Origin: Alphaproteobacteria bacterium
GTDB taxonomy: Bacteria; Pseudomonadota; Alphaproteobacteria; Micavibrionales; Micavibrionaceae
Direction: 5' to 3'
DNA length: 5,322 bases
Assembly: GCA_016763095.1 (NCBI GenBank)
Contig: JAESUK010000046.1
Location: 1-5,322 of the forward strand
In this document: piece by piece, positions 4,803-5,322 of the stretch
Layout of the letters: every line of letters starts with the position of its first letter
Numbering within the stretch: position 1 is the first letter of the stretch
Translations under genes and position numbers: made by a program
Notes under the pieces: model-generated
The model's database searches: none
The model's input: the letters and a program-made list of their open reading frames with translations, nothing else
What the model was told of the DNA's origin: nothing

Positions 4803-5322
4803 ACTCAATAGTCCCTGGAGGCTTAGATGTGATGTCATAGACCATGCGGTTGATGCCTTGGACTTCGTTCATGATACGGTTTGAGACACGGCTTAGGAAC
4901 TCGTGGTCGAAGTGATAATAGTCAGCGGTCATTCCGTCTGTACTTGTCACGGCGCGGAGGGCACATACATGGTCGTACGTTCTGCAATCGCCCATCACGC
5001 CCACTGTTTTCACAGGAAGCAGGACGGCAAAGGCTTGCCAGATCACATCATAAAGACCCGCAGACTTAATCTCTTCAAGATAGATCGTGTCAGCTTTTCT
5101 TAGGATGTCGATTTTCTCACGCGTGATCACACCCGGCATACGGATCGCAAGACCAGGACCGGGGAAAGGATGACGGCGAATAAAGTCTTCAGGCATGCCG
5201 AGGGCGCGCCCAAGATTGCGGACTTCGTCTTTGAACAGCTCGCGCAATGGCTCAACCAATTTAAGTTTCATGTGATCAGGTAATCCGCCAACATTGTGGT
5301 GAGATTTAATGGTCACGCTTGC
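4795..5322 (-). CDS. guaA: GMP synthase (glutamine-hydrolysing), C-terminal part only
   Basis: GuaA makes GMP from XMP, ATP and glutamine in the cytoplasm, the last step of de novo guanine nucleotide synthesis. The window holds the last 175 codons and the TAG stop, continuous to the right edge. The N-terminal amidotransferase domain and most of the ATP-pyrophosphatase domain lie outside. Conserved segments are SVTIKSHHNVGGLP at the window edge, LVEPLRELFKDEVR, RRHPFPGPGLAIR, LPVKTVGVMGD, LRAVTSTDGMTADYY, SNRIMNEVQGINRMVYDI and the invariant end KPPGTIEWE. Together they are the C-terminal dimerisation domain. The GTG that begins TIKSHH (5316) is internal, not a start. One small oddity is GDCRTYD, where E. 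coli has GDGRKYD. The C-terminus is full length and normal, so insertion of the PIN gene just behind it did not alter the protein. Confidence 0.98.
   Translation of the reverse strand, partial: ASVTIKSHHNVGGLPDHMKLKLVEPLRELFKDEVRNLGRALGMPEDFIRRHPFPGPGLAIRMPGVITREKIDILRKADTIYLEEIKSAGLYDVIWQAFAVLLPVKTVGVMGDCRTYDHVCALRAVTSTDGMTADYYHFDHEFLSRVSNRIMNEVQGINRMVYDITSKPPGTIEWE

Noticed and set aside
4783..4810. Direct repeat (attL/attR) of the guaA 3' end
   Set aside because: I looked for a second copy of the guaA end in the same orientation elsewhere in the window and found none. Only the inverted GGGAGTAG copy at 3790 exists. A far attachment site could lie outside the window.
4881..5103. Plus-strand frames opposite guaA
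   Set aside because: They are antisense to a highly conserved enzyme, with no supporting signals.
1..5322. tRNA, rRNA, CRISPR, transposase or integrase genes
   Set aside because: No cloverleaf-like sequence, regular repeat-spacer pattern or recognisable recombinase protein was seen on either strand.

Overview
The window looks like chromosomal DNA from an alphaproteobacterium of moderate-to-low GC. The basis is the sequence of the two housekeeping proteins at its ends, IspG (left) and GuaA (right), both on the minus strand and both cut by the window edge. In particular, the GuaA C-terminus reads like alphaproteobacterial GMP synthases, with 'VCALRAVTS' and 'TSKPPGTIEWE'. The assignment comes from reading the proteins, not from a search.

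The roughly 3.8 kb between the housekeeping genes is a patchwork of small accessory genes with frequent strand switches. From left to right it holds: (i) ispG (-), with a clear promoter and ribosome binding site; (ii) a divergent gene for a small exported DUF4402-type protein (+); (iii) a minus-strand gene for an unrecognised protein with a very acidic tail, apparently split by a one-base frameshift at an A6 run; (iv) a divergent 84-residue hypothetical gene (+), with an inverted repeat overlapping its predicted -35 box; (v) a convergent TetR/AcrR-type regulator (-), whose predicted promoter would start the mRNA at the ATG (leaderless); (vi) a doubtful 62-codon ORF (-); (vii) an 80-residue two-helix membrane protein resembling DUF6868 (+), with an extended -10 promoter and a strong ribosome binding site; (viii) a very AT-rich 327-residue PIN-domain nuclease gene (-) only 9 bp after the guaA stop codon; (ix) the 3' part of guaA (-).

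No complete pathway can be assembled. IspG (isoprenoid precursor synthesis) and GuaA (GMP synthesis) are unrelated housekeeping enzymes that flank a variable segment. The most notable points are the PIN-domain gene sitting at the 3' end of guaA, a known type of integration site, with a sharp GC drop and a 20-bp imperfect inverted repeat exactly at its borders; and the frameshifted acidic-protein gene. I see no tRNA, rRNA, CRISPR array, transposase or integrase. There is no gene-free stretch longer than about 190 bp if the frameshifted gene is counted.
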